Shown piece by piece: positions 56,537 through 64,000 of a DNA stretch of 64,000 nucleotides. Made by a program: the position numbers and the translations under genes. Position 1 is the first letter of the stretch. Every line of letters begins with the position of its first letter. The notes beneath the pieces are model-generated. The model made no database searches. It worked only from the letters and a program-made list of their open reading frames with translations, and was not told where the DNA came from. Source of the stretch: 2-02-FULL-45-10 sp964478235 (GTDB lineage Bacteria > Patescibacteriota > Patescibacteriia > Magasanikbacterales > GWA2-37-8); NCBI GenBank assembly GCA_964478235.1, contig CAYZGX010000002.1:1-64000 (forward strand), read 5' to 3'.

Positions 56537-58966
56537 ATGCGTATCTCATTTTCATGGCTCAAAAAACACGTCGCGATTCCAGAGTCGCTGACTCCAGCTG
56601 AGCTTGCCGAAAAATTAAAATTAAGCACCGTAGAAGTTGAAGGTGTTGACTATGCTGGCGCTCATCTCGACAAAATTGTCGTTGGTAAAGTGCTTTCGGC
56701 TGAAAAGCATCCGAACGCTGACAGTCTGCAGGTGTGCCAAGTAGATACTGGCGCCGAGACCGCTACGATTGTTTGTGGCGGGAGCAATGTAGTGCCAAAT
56801 ATGTATGTCGCTGTCGCTCAAACTGGCGCCAAAGTGCGCTGGCACGGCGAAGGGGAGTTGATTGAGTTGAAGCCGGCCAAAATCCGTGGTGTAGAATCCA
56901 ACGGTATGATTTGCGGGGCTGACGAAATCGGTTTGGCTGAACGTTTTCCAAAAAAATCTGAAAAAGAAATTGTTGACCTAAGCAGTCTCAAGGTGCGCGC
57001 AGGCGAACCGCTTGCCAAAGCGCTCGGCCTGAGTGATGCTGTTTTTGAAATAGATAATAAATCGCTGTCCAACCGCCCAGATTTGTGGGGGCATTATGGT
57101 TTGGCGCGAGAAGTTGCCGCGCTTGTTGGTCGACCTGTTCAACCATATAAAACAACTGAAATTAAAAAAGGCAAAGGCATTGATTTAAAAATAAAAAACA
57201 ACGACACTAAAGCGTGTCCACGGTATATGGCTGTTGCTTTGAGTGGCGTAGCTGTTGCTCCATCGCCTCGTTGGCTGGAAGAGAGTCTTTTGGCTGTTGG
57301 GGTGCGCCCAATTAACAATATCGTTGATGCGACTAATTTTGTCATGCTTGATCTTGGTCAACCACTTCATGCTTTTGATGCGAACGCCGTTTCTGGTGGA
57401 GAGGTAATTATCAGATCAGCGAAACATGGTGAAAAAATTATCACACTTGATGATAAAGAACGCGAACTCGAAGAGGGGATGCTCTTGATCGCAAACAAAG
57501 AAAAACCACTGGCCATCGCCGGGGTGATGGGTGGAAAAGAGAGTGCGATTACGGCTGGAACCACAACGGTGATTATTGAGTCAGCAAATTTTTCGGCGGA
57601 CAGTATTCGTAAAACTTCAACTAAACTCGGACTTCGCACCGACGCCTCAGCTCGTTTTGAAAAAAGTCTAGACGTCACCTTGCCAAAAATTGCTTTGGAA
57701 CGAGTTGTTGCTCTGATTCAAGAAGTTGCGCCTGGAGCGAAAGTGTCGAGTATTGTCGTCGATGAGGGGGTAAAAAATGCCCCAAAGGTGGTGTTAGAAA
57801 TACCAGCAGATTTTTGTGAAAAAAGAATTGGTCTTTCGGTACCAGGCAAAACTGTTGTTGCTATTTTAGCTCGCTTAGGTTTTGAAGTAAAAGAAAAAAA
57901 AGGCAGTATCACCGTGACAGTGCCGAGTTGGCGCGCCAAAGATGTTTCTCGAGCTGAAGATGTTGTTGAAGAGGTTTTGAGAGTGCTCGGTTATTCGGCT
58001 GTTCAGGCTAGTTTGCCAACATTTCCAGTCACCCCGCCACTAGTAAACAAGCTCGGCTCGCTTAGTCGGGTTGTTCGCCGGGTTCTCGCTTTTGAATTGG
58101 GGTATAACGAAACGTATAACTACTCGTTTGTGAGTGCATCTCAGGTGGCCAAGCTTGGCGAAGACGCTAAGTTGTCTTTGGAATTAGACAACCCGCTGTC
58201 CAAAGAAAAACCATTGATTCGCCGCTCACTGTTACCAAATCTTTTAGAAAATGTAGTCAATAATGCCACTCGTGGAAGTGTGCGGTTGTTTGAAATCGGA
58301 CAGGTCTACACCAAAGAAAATCCTGGCCTGCGCGCTCTGCCACAAGGTGATGAGCTGCTACCACGCCAAGATACCTGGCTCGGAGCTGTTGTTATGGAAA
58401 AAAAGAATACTAATCCGTTTAGTGAAGCTCGCCGGGTGGTGGAGGCGCTGCAAAAACAGGTGCCAATCACTATTGCCGAAGCTCGAGAGCTTTTGCCATC
58501 ACAACATCCGACACGCACGGCAGTTATTCGTTTACGCGGTGAAACAGTTGGTAGTATTTTTGAAGTACATCCTCGGGTGAGATCGGCTTATGGCCTAGAG
58601 GAACGAGTGGCTGTGGTAGAAATTAATATGAGTGCGCTTGTTCTCTCGGATGCAATGGTTGTAACAAAGTTTAGCCCACTGTCAGCCTATCCAACCGTCA
58701 AACGTGATATCGCTATGGTGGTGAAAAAAGATATTACCCACGAAATGGTGCAAAAAGCGTTAAAAAATTGCGACCCGCTTCTTCTTGGGGTGGAGTTGTT
58801 TGATGTTTATCGCGGTGCGACTATTGGCGCGGAGTACAAGAGTATGGCCTATCATCTTACTTATGGAAGCGACAGTAAAACACTTACCACTGAAGAAGTT
58901 GACGCTGCTCACGCCAAAATTATTGCTCAATTAGTTAAAAAATGCGGCGCGGAAATGCGTGCCTAA
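56537..58966 (+). CDS. pheT: Phenylalanine--tRNA ligase beta subunit
   Basis: 809 residues, full length. Order: EMAP-like tRNA-binding domain (about 40-150, KVLSAEKHPNADSLQVCQVDTG), B3/B4 editing domain, B5 domain, a catalytic-like core and the C-terminal FDX-ACB anticodon domain (FSPLSAYPTVKRDIAMVV). Forms the enzyme with PheS. Start ATG after TCCT, no Shine-Dalgarno. Confidence 0.97.
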   Translation: MRISFSWLKKHVAIPESLTPAELAEKLKLSTVEVEGVDYAGAHLDKIVVGKVLSAEKHPNADSLQVCQVDTGAETATIVCGGSNVVPNMYVAVAQTGAKVRWHGEGELIELKPAKIRGVESNGMICGADEIGLAERFPKKSEKEIVDLSSLKVRAGEPLAKALGLSDAVFEIDNKSLSNRPDLWGHYGLAREVAALVGRPVQPYKTTEIKKGKGIDLKIKNNDTKACPRYMAVALSGVAVAPSPRWLEESLLAVGVRPINNIVDATNFVMLDLGQPLHAFDANAVSGGEVIIRSAKHGEKIITLDDKERELEEGMLLIANKEKPLAIAGVMGGKESAITAGTTTVIIESANFSADSIRKTSTKLGLRTDASARFEKSLDVTLPKIALERVVALIQEVAPGAKVSSIVVDEGVKNAPKVVLEIPADFCEKRIGLSVPGKTVVAILARLGFEVKEKKGSITVTVPSWRAKDVSRAEDVVEEVLRVLGYSAVQASLPTFPVTPPLVNKLGSLSRVVRRVLAFELGYNETYNYSFVSASQVAKLGEDAKLSLELDNPLSKEKPLIRRSLLPNLLENVVNNATRGSVRLFEIGQVYTKENPGLRALPQGDELLPRQDTWLGAVVMEKKNTNPFSEARRVVEALQKQVPITIAEARELLPSQHPTRTAVIRLRGETVGSIFEVHPRVRSAYGLEERVAVVEINMSALVLSDAMVVTKFSPLSAYPTVKRDIAMVVKKDITHEMVQKALKNCDPLLLGVELFDVYRGATIGAEYKSMAYHLTYGSDSKTLTTEEVDAAHAKIIAQLVKKCGAEMRA

Positions 58967-59043
58967 AGGCAGAGTAGTTGGTGGGCTTACTAAAAGTATG
59001 TTATACTATCTGTAAGTCTAAAATTATATAATCAAGGAAGGGT

Positions 59044-59430
59044 ATGTTTGCAACCACTCAAGATTTCTTCTATCTCATCGTCTCGTTCTGTATTATTTGT
59101 GTCACCGTTTTTGTTTGCTGGGCCTTCTATTATGTTATGCGCCTGCTCCGGAATGCTAACATGATCGTAGAAGAGTTCCGCATGCGCCTTCAAACACTCA
59201 CCGACACCATTAATTATATCCGTGGTAAGGTGGAGCACATCTCTGGTATTATGACACTCGCGAGTGGTGGGGTCTCGGGGTTGGTCAAAAAAATGGTTAC
59301 CAAAAAAGCCCACGACTGGCTTGATGACACCTCTGAGGAATTTGATACTGCAGCCAAAGAAGCAGTTGATAAAGCAGTGGCAATGACGGCCAAAAAAATG
59401 AAAAAAGTAACGGCTAAAATGAAACGATAA
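59044..59430 (+). CDS. Small single-pass membrane protein (128 aa)
   Basis: No named family, loosely like DUF948-type proteins. One membrane helix at about 8-33 is followed by a helical, charged cytoplasmic part (NMIVEEFRMRLQTLTDTINYIRGKVEHIS) and a Lys/Ala-rich tail. It is a rare native gene with a good Shine-Dalgarno (GGAAGGG just before the ATG). A TATACT at 59002-59007 is a likely -10 box. Terminator follows. Confidence 0.75.
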   Translation: MFATTQDFFYLIVSFCIICVTVFVCWAFYYVMRLLRNANMIVEEFRMRLQTLTDTINYIRGKVEHISGIMTLASGGVSGLVKKMVTKKAHDWLDDTSEEFDTAAKEAVDKAVAMTAKKMKKVTAKMKR

Positions 59431-59438
59431 TTTCTTCA

Positions 59439-59466
59439 AAACCCTCCCGAGTGGAGGGTTTTTTAA
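59439..59466 (+). terminator. Terminator after the small membrane protein gene
   Basis: AACCCTCC-CGAGT-GGAGGGTT followed by T4. Confidence 0.9.
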
Positions 59467-59469
59467 TCA

Positions 59470-59498
59470 TTGATTTTTAGGGGTGGTTAGGGTAGTAT
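59470..59498 (+). promoter_or_regulatory. Promoter of dnaE
   Basis: TTGATT (59470-59475), 17-base spacer, TAGTAT (59493-59498). The start would be near 59505, about 22 bases before the ATG. Confidence 0.7.
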
Positions 59499-59506
59499 TG
59501 AGGGCG

Positions 59507-59526
59507 AAGGGGCAACCCCTTTTTTT
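59507..59526 (+). promoter_or_regulatory. Terminator-like hairpin touching the dnaE start codon
   Basis: AAGGGG-CAA-CCCCTT then T5, directly followed by the ATG at 59527. It fills nearly the whole predicted leader. Confidence 0.6.
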
Positions 59527-62500
59527 ATGTCATTTGTTCACCTTCATACCCACAGCCACTATTCGCTACTCGACGCCTTAACCCAGGTGGGTGATTTGGT
59601 TTCCGCTGCCAAAAAACGAGGGTTTTCTGCTATTGCACTCACTGATCATGCCAACTTGTATGGCGCTATTGAGTTTTATGAAGCGTGTCAAAAAGAAGGT
59701 ATCAAACCGATTATCGGGGTTGAGCTTCACGTTACACCTCATGACATTGATGATAAAACTGTTGAGCATAAATACTACCACCTTGTTTTGTTGGCCAAAG
59801 ACTACGCTGGCTACCGCAATTTAGTGGAGTTAGTCTCCATTGGTGCGCTTCGGCCAGATATGCCTAAGCCGTTGATTGATAAAACTACCCTAAAAAAATA
59901 TAGCACAGGAATTATTGCCCTATCAGGTTGTCTTGAGGGGGAAATACCAGCTATTTTACAAAAAGAACACAACTACGAAAAAGCCAAAAAGGTGGCGCTA
60001 GAATTTCACGAGATATTTGGCGCTGACAATTTTTATCTAGAACTCAATGATCTGCCAGATTTGGAGGGGCAAATTGAGGTGAACACCGAACTTATTCAAC
60101 TCAGTAAAGACACTGGTATTCCGCTGGTTGTCACTCGTGATTCGCATTATCTGAGTCAGGGAGATGCTGAAGCGCAAGATATTTTGACCTGTATTCGCGA
60201 TGGGCGCACGGTGGACGAGCCAAATCGACCGAGTAGTGCGGCGATTGATTATTCGCTTGCTTCAGAAAAAGAAATTGCTGGGCGGTTTAAGCATATTCCC
60301 GAAGCTCTCGAAAACACCCAAAAGATTGCTGATGCTACCAACCTGCAGCTCGCTCTTAATAAATGGCATTTTCCGCAGATTGATTTACCGCCCAATAAAA
60401 CAGCTGACGAACATCTCAAAGACGAGGTCTATCGTCGTCTCGCTATCCTCACCGCTGTTGATGAAAAAGTTGCTGAGCGCGTGGAATATGAGCTTGGGAT
60501 TATTAGCAAAAAAGGATATTCGCCCTACTTTTTAGTCGTATCAGATTACGTTGGTTTTGCTCGTAAAAACGGGATTATTGAAACCACTCGTGGCTCGGGC
60601 GCCGGGTCAATCGTGGCCTATGCTATGGGGATTACCACGGTAAATCCGCTACTCTTCAAATTGCCATTTGAACGTTTTTTGAATCCATTTCGTCCAAGCC
60701 CGCCAGATATTGATGCCGACTTTGCCGACGACCGCCGCGACGATATGATCGCCTACGTCACCAAAAAATACGGGGCTGACAAAGTGGCGCAGATTATTAC
60801 CTTCGGTACTATGGCTGCTCGTGGGAGTATTCGCGATGTTGGCCGTGCGCTTGGTTATAGCTATTCGTTTTGTGATCAGGTGTCCAAGCTGATTCCGTTT
60901 GGGGCGCAAGGATTCAACATGACGATTGAAAAAGCGCTTGATTTGGAGCCAGACTTGAAAGAGCTCTACAACAAAAACGCTCAAGTAAAACGCTTGATTG
61001 ATTTAGCTCAAAAAATTGAAGGTTGTGCGCGTCATACTTCTATCCATGCGGCCGGGGTGGTTATCTCGCCATCGTCACTCACTGATTTTACTCCAATTCA
61101 ACACGAAGTCGGTGGAACGCGTACGGTGACACAATATGAAATGCATGCGGTGGAAGCGGCAGGCCTGCTTAAAATGGACTTTTTGGGTATTCGCAACTTG
61201 TCTATCTTGGGGCATGCTGTTGTTTTGACCGAGCAAACTACTGGTCAGAAAATTGATATCTATAATCTCCAACCGTGGGACGATAAAAAAACCTACGATA
61301 TGTTGGCGCGTGGAGAAACTATGGGGGTGTTTCAGCTGTCAGGCTCTGGTATGACTCGCTATTTGAAGGAGTTGCGGCCGGCTAGTATTTTTGACATCAT
61401 GGCGATGGTGGCTTTGTTCCGCCCTGGTCCGATGGAATCTATCCCGGAATATATTAAACGAAAAAACAGCCCTGATTTGGTGGAATATCTTGATCCGCGC
61501 ATGAAAGACTTCCTTGACCAGTCGCTTGGTATCATCGTCTATCAAGATGACGTGCTTTTGACGGCGATCAATCTTGCTGGCTACAACTGGGAAGAAGCTG
61601 ACAAATTTCGCAAAGCGATGGGTAAAAAAATTCCAGAAGAAATGATGAAGCAGAAAGAAAAGTTTTTCAAAGGTGCTAAAGAAATCGGTAAGCTGTCTGA
61701 TTCGACGATTAATAAGTTGTGGGAATATATTGAACCTTTTGCAGCTTACGGTTTCAACAAAGCGCATGCGGCGAGTTATGCCGTGGTGGCCTACCAAACT
61801 GCCTTCATGAAGGCTAATTTCCCGCTCCAATACATGACGGCCGTTTTGATTGCGGAAAGTGGTGATATTGATAAAGTGCCAGCGATTATCCACGAGTGTA
61901 GTCGCATGGGGATTAAAGTATTACCACCAGATATTAACGCTAGCCAAAAAACGTTTGCTATGATTGAACCAAAAGATGGTTCTCCTGCGCATATTCGTTT
62001 TGGGTTGAGTGGTATTAAAAATCTTGGCGAGCATATTGCTGAAGTTATCTATACCGAGCGCCAAGCCAATGGACCCTACACTGATTTGGAAAACATGTTG
62101 TCGCGGGTGCAAGATAAAGATCTTAACAAAAAATCATTAGAAGCGCTCATTAAATGTGGGGCGATGGATAGCTTTGGTTACGACCGCGGACTTTTGGTTG
62201 CCAATGTTGAGGGGATGCTTCATTTTGTTCACGATCGTCAAACAAAATCCACCACCAAACAAAACACTCTTTTTAGCGGAAGTGCGATTGATGTCTTAAG
62301 CCATGTAAAACTATCGCCAGCCAAGAATGCCACCCCCGACGAAAAGCTCACCTGGGAAAAAGAATTGCTTGGTCTATACGTCACCTCACATCCGTTTGCA
62401 TATTACCAGAAAGCGATGGAGCGGGTGTTGACTCCGATTACCGAATTAGCTGGCCAAGCCCGCAAACAGTGGGTGGTGGTGGGCGGGGTGATTGATAGCA

Positions 62501-63018
62501 CTAAAAAGAAAATTACTCGTAGTGGTTCGGCGATGATGTTCGTGACTATCCAGGATATCTCGAGCAGTCTCGAGTTGTTGGTCTTTCCAAAAACCTACGA
62601 AACCACCAAAGATGTCTGGGTGGAAGGGCGCACAGTCTGTGTTATTGGTCGCACCGGGGACGAAGAAGGCGACGATAAGCTCTTTGTAGAAAAAGCGTAT
62701 GTACTGACCAAAGACAACGTTCAAGGTTTGGTGGCGCAAATGGCTGCCAGCGGCTCAACGAGACGTTCGAGCGCCCGAGCGCCCGAAGCACCAGCTTCGA
62801 CAGCGCCTGAGCCAAGCGAAAGAGCAATGCCAACCTTTGATCTCGCTCTGGCACCCGAGATGCTCCAAGCCAAAGCTAGCGAGCTCAAAGCGGTCTTTGA
62901 AGAGTTTAAGGGGGATGTTACTGTTCAGCTTGTCGTTGGGTCAAAAAAAATCAAAACCGCTTTTCAGGTTAGAGAGTGCGCCGAGCTTCAAGAAGCTATA
63001 AAAAAAGTACTGAGTTAA
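59527..63018 (+). CDS. dnaE: DNA polymerase III alpha subunit
   Basis: Replicative polymerase. 1163 residues. PHP domain at the N terminus (HLHTHSHYSLLDALTQ, LTDHANLYGAIEFYEAC, GVELHV), then the polymerase core with TRGSGAGSIVAYAMGIT and the catalytic-Asp motif PDIDADFADDRRDDM. The fingers (FNKAHAASYAVVAYQTAFMKANFP) and a C-terminal OB domain (QWVVVGGVIDSTKKKITRSG) follow. A linker rich in Ser, Ala, Pro precedes the last 70 residues. No proofreading exonuclease is fused. Its last codons form one arm of a terminator shared with tsaD. Confidence 0.97.
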   Translation: MSFVHLHTHSHYSLLDALTQVGDLVSAAKKRGFSAIALTDHANLYGAIEFYEACQKEGIKPIIGVELHVTPHDIDDKTVEHKYYHLVLLAKDYAGYRNLVELVSIGALRPDMPKPLIDKTTLKKYSTGIIALSGCLEGEIPAILQKEHNYEKAKKVALEFHEIFGADNFYLELNDLPDLEGQIEVNTELIQLSKDTGIPLVVTRDSHYLSQGDAEAQDILTCIRDGRTVDEPNRPSSAAIDYSLASEKEIAGRFKHIPEALENTQKIADATNLQLALNKWHFPQIDLPPNKTADEHLKDEVYRRLAILTAVDEKVAERVEYELGIISKKGYSPYFLVVSDYVGFARKNGIIETTRGSGAGSIVAYAMGITTVNPLLFKLPFERFLNPFRPSPPDIDADFADDRRDDMIAYVTKKYGADKVAQIITFGTMAARGSIRDVGRALGYSYSFCDQVSKLIPFGAQGFNMTIEKALDLEPDLKELYNKNAQVKRLIDLAQKIEGCARHTSIHAAGVVISPSSLTDFTPIQHEVGGTRTVTQYEMHAVEAAGLLKMDFLGIRNLSILGHAVVLTEQTTGQKIDIYNLQPWDDKKTYDMLARGETMGVFQLSGSGMTRYLKELRPASIFDIMAMVALFRPGPMESIPEYIKRKNSPDLVEYLDPRMKDFLDQSLGIIVYQDDVLLTAINLAGYNWEEADKFRKAMGKKIPEEMMKQKEKFFKGAKEIGKLSDSTINKLWEYIEPFAAYGFNKAHAASYAVVAYQTAFMKANFPLQYMTAVLIAESGDIDKVPAIIHECSRMGIKVLPPDINASQKTFAMIEPKDGSPAHIRFGLSGIKNLGEHIAEVIYTERQANGPYTDLENMLSRVQDKDLNKKSLEALIKCGAMDSFGYDRGLLVANVEGMLHFVHDRQTKSTTKQNTLFSGSAIDVLSHVKLSPAKNATPDEKLTWEKELLGLYVTSHPFAYYQKAMERVLTPITELAGQARKQWVVVGGVIDSTKKKITRSGSAMMFVTIQDISSSLELLVFPKTYETTKDVWVEGRTVCVIGRTGDEEGDDKLFVEKAYVLTKDNVQGLVAQMAASGSTRRSSARAPEAPASTAPEPSERAMPTFDLALAPEMLQAKASELKAVFEEFKGDVTVQLVVGSKKIKTAFQVRECAELQEAIKKVLS

Positions 63019-63032
63019 TCAGTACTTTTTTT
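63000..63032. terminator. Bidirectional terminator covering both dnaE and tsaD stops
   Basis: Perfect 14-bp arms (63000-63013 and 63019-63032) around GTTAA. The left arm encodes the end of DnaE and the right arm the last residues and TGA stop of TsaD. Confidence 0.9.
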
Positions 63033-64000
63033 GATCAATTTTCCAGTTTGGATCGACATTCACTGCTCGCCAATCGGTGTAATGTTGTTTTTTGGCTTGG
63101 TAATAACCAGCAGCTGCAATCATCGCGCCGTTGTCCATACAATAATGGGGGAGAGCCATGAGAAAACGTGTTTCGCTCGAATGTTTTTTGACTGCTTCTT
63201 CAAGCGAGAAACGAAGTTTTTTGTTGGCTGACACGCCGCCGGCTAAAATAATACTTTTTGGTGAGAACTCTCGAGCTGCACGAATGGTTTTGGTGACGAG
63301 GACGTCAACGATTGCCTGCTCAAGACTGGCTGCAAAGTCATTGACGGTAATTTCTGAAGAAAGAGTGTTGTCGCGAAGCCAATAGAGCGCCGAAGTTTTG
63401 AGACCCGAAAAACTAAAAGCGTACGAAGGATCCTGCATCATCGGACGAGGAAAAGCAATTGCATCGGTGCGTCCGGTGAGAGCGAGTTTAGAAATTTGTG
63501 GACCACCTGGATAGGGGAGTTGTAGTAGCTTGGCGACTTTATCAAAACATTCACCGGCAGCGTCATCTTTGGTAGCGCCCAAAATTCGGCAATCATTGTT
63601 GTCGGTCATGAGTACCAGCTCGGTGTGTCCGCCACTGACCACCAATGCTAACGCTGGAAAGGTGATAGCTTCGCGCGGGACACCTCGTTCGGTCGAGATT
63701 TCCACTGAGTGGATATGGCCAAGGAGGTGGTTGGTGGGAATGAGCGGTATATTCTTGCTGTAGGACAACGTTTTGGCTGCTGTAGTGCCCACCAGAAGGC
63801 CGGTAATGAGCCCAGGGCCACTTGTGACAGCGATAGCGTCAGGCGTGGGGTGTCCGGCTAATACGGCTTCAATGAGTGGGGTAATTTTTTCAGCGTGGAG
63901 ACGCCCAGCCACTTCAGGTACGACGCCACCGTATTGTTTATGAACATCAATTTGCGAAGCAGTTTTTTCAGAAACAACAAATTGCCCTGCTTCAGATGAA
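63019..64000 (-). CDS. tsaD: tRNA threonylcarbamoyladenosine transferase TsaD, 5' end outside window
   Basis: Catalyses the last step of t6A37 formation in tRNAs with TsaB and TsaE. The frame is open to the window end, and the visible product begins inside the family sequence (QYGGVVPEVAGRLHAEKITPLIEAVL), so only the first residues, including the ETSCDET-like motif, are missing. The metal-binding HLLGHIHS, the VVSGGHTELVL phosphate site, GATKDDAAGECFDKVAKLL and the LAGGVSANKKLR loop are intact. It ends with TGA, one of very few in this window. Confidence 0.96.
   Translation of the reverse strand, partial: SSEAGQFVVSEKTASQIDVHKQYGGVVPEVAGRLHAEKITPLIEAVLAGHPTPDAIAVTSGPGLITGLLVGTTAAKTLSYSKNIPLIPTNHLLGHIHSVEISTERGVPREAITFPALALVVSGGHTELVLMTDNNDCRILGATKDDAAGECFDKVAKLLQLPYPGGPQISKLALTGRTDAIAFPRPMMQDPSYAFSFSGLKTSALYWLRDNTLSSEITVNDFAASLEQAIVDVLVTKTIRAAREFSPKSIILAGGVSANKKLRFSLEEAVKKHSSETRFLMALPHYCMDNGAMIAAAGYYQAKKQHYTDWRAVNVDPNWKIDQKKY

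Noticed and set aside
1..64000. CRISPR arrays, insertion sequences, phage structural genes
   Set aside because: No spaced short repeats, transposases with terminal repeats, or capsid or tail genes were seen. The serine recombinase stands without other phage genes.

Overview
The window reads as chromosomal DNA of a bacterium with a reduced genome, most likely a member of the Candidate Phyla Radiation (Patescibacteria). Evidence seen directly: the S10-spc ribosomal operon passes from rpsE straight to rplO with no rpmD (uL30), a loss known for that radiation. Genes are closely packed and often share stop regions with terminators. Both tRNA genes lack an encoded CCA end. Most open reading frames start with an ATG preceded by T or TA and have no Shine-Dalgarno sequence. 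The exact lineage cannot be fixed from the window.

Layout. 1-6194: fusA (5' end missing), three small GC-rich orphan genes with their own promoters and hairpins, an acidic orphan protein, tuf and rpsJ. 6195-16900: a 500-base leader with a built-in terminator, then rplC to rplO and secY. 17024-19596: adk, map, ruvX and recO. 19687-23376: a GC-rich dioxygenase-like gene, asnS, a coiled-coil protein and an RNA m5C methyltransferase. 23395-30341: a phosphoesterase, a DUF1653-like protein, tRNA-Leu, parA-parB, rel and topA. 30438-36015: an orphan gene with an in-frame TGA, dprA, pth, der, an LCP-family protein and a membrane protein. 36026-39846: tRNA-Arg, a large serine recombinase, a PD-(D/E)XK nuclease-like gene between two 38-bp direct repeats, and a run of strongly folded intergenic DNA. 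39847-50199: recG, then a tightly packed minus-strand operon from clpC through four envelope genes to radA. 50295-64000: phosphohexomutase, htpX, GC-rich upp, lemA, rseP, pheS-pheT, a small membrane protein, dnaE and tsaD (cut by the window end).

Native genes mainly serve translation, DNA replication and recombination (dnaE, topA, recG, recO, radA, ruvX, dprA), chromosome partition, protein quality control (clpC, htpX, rseP, lemA) and the cell envelope. Promoters follow one clear pattern, TTGACA-like, 17 bases, TATAAT-like, on both native and GC-rich genes.

Seven GC-rich genes (three at 2154-3720, then 19687-20499, 36271-37728, 37887-39389 and 52738-53430) stand out in base and codon use and look acquired. 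The most interesting is the recombinase/nuclease cassette at about 36270-39480, a candidate mobile defence module. Other points of note are the rplC leader with an internal terminator, a four-way-junction RNA-like element at 39601-39715, a tRNA promoter inside a 21-bp inverted repeat, and terminator-like hairpins touching the start codons of dnaE and dprA.
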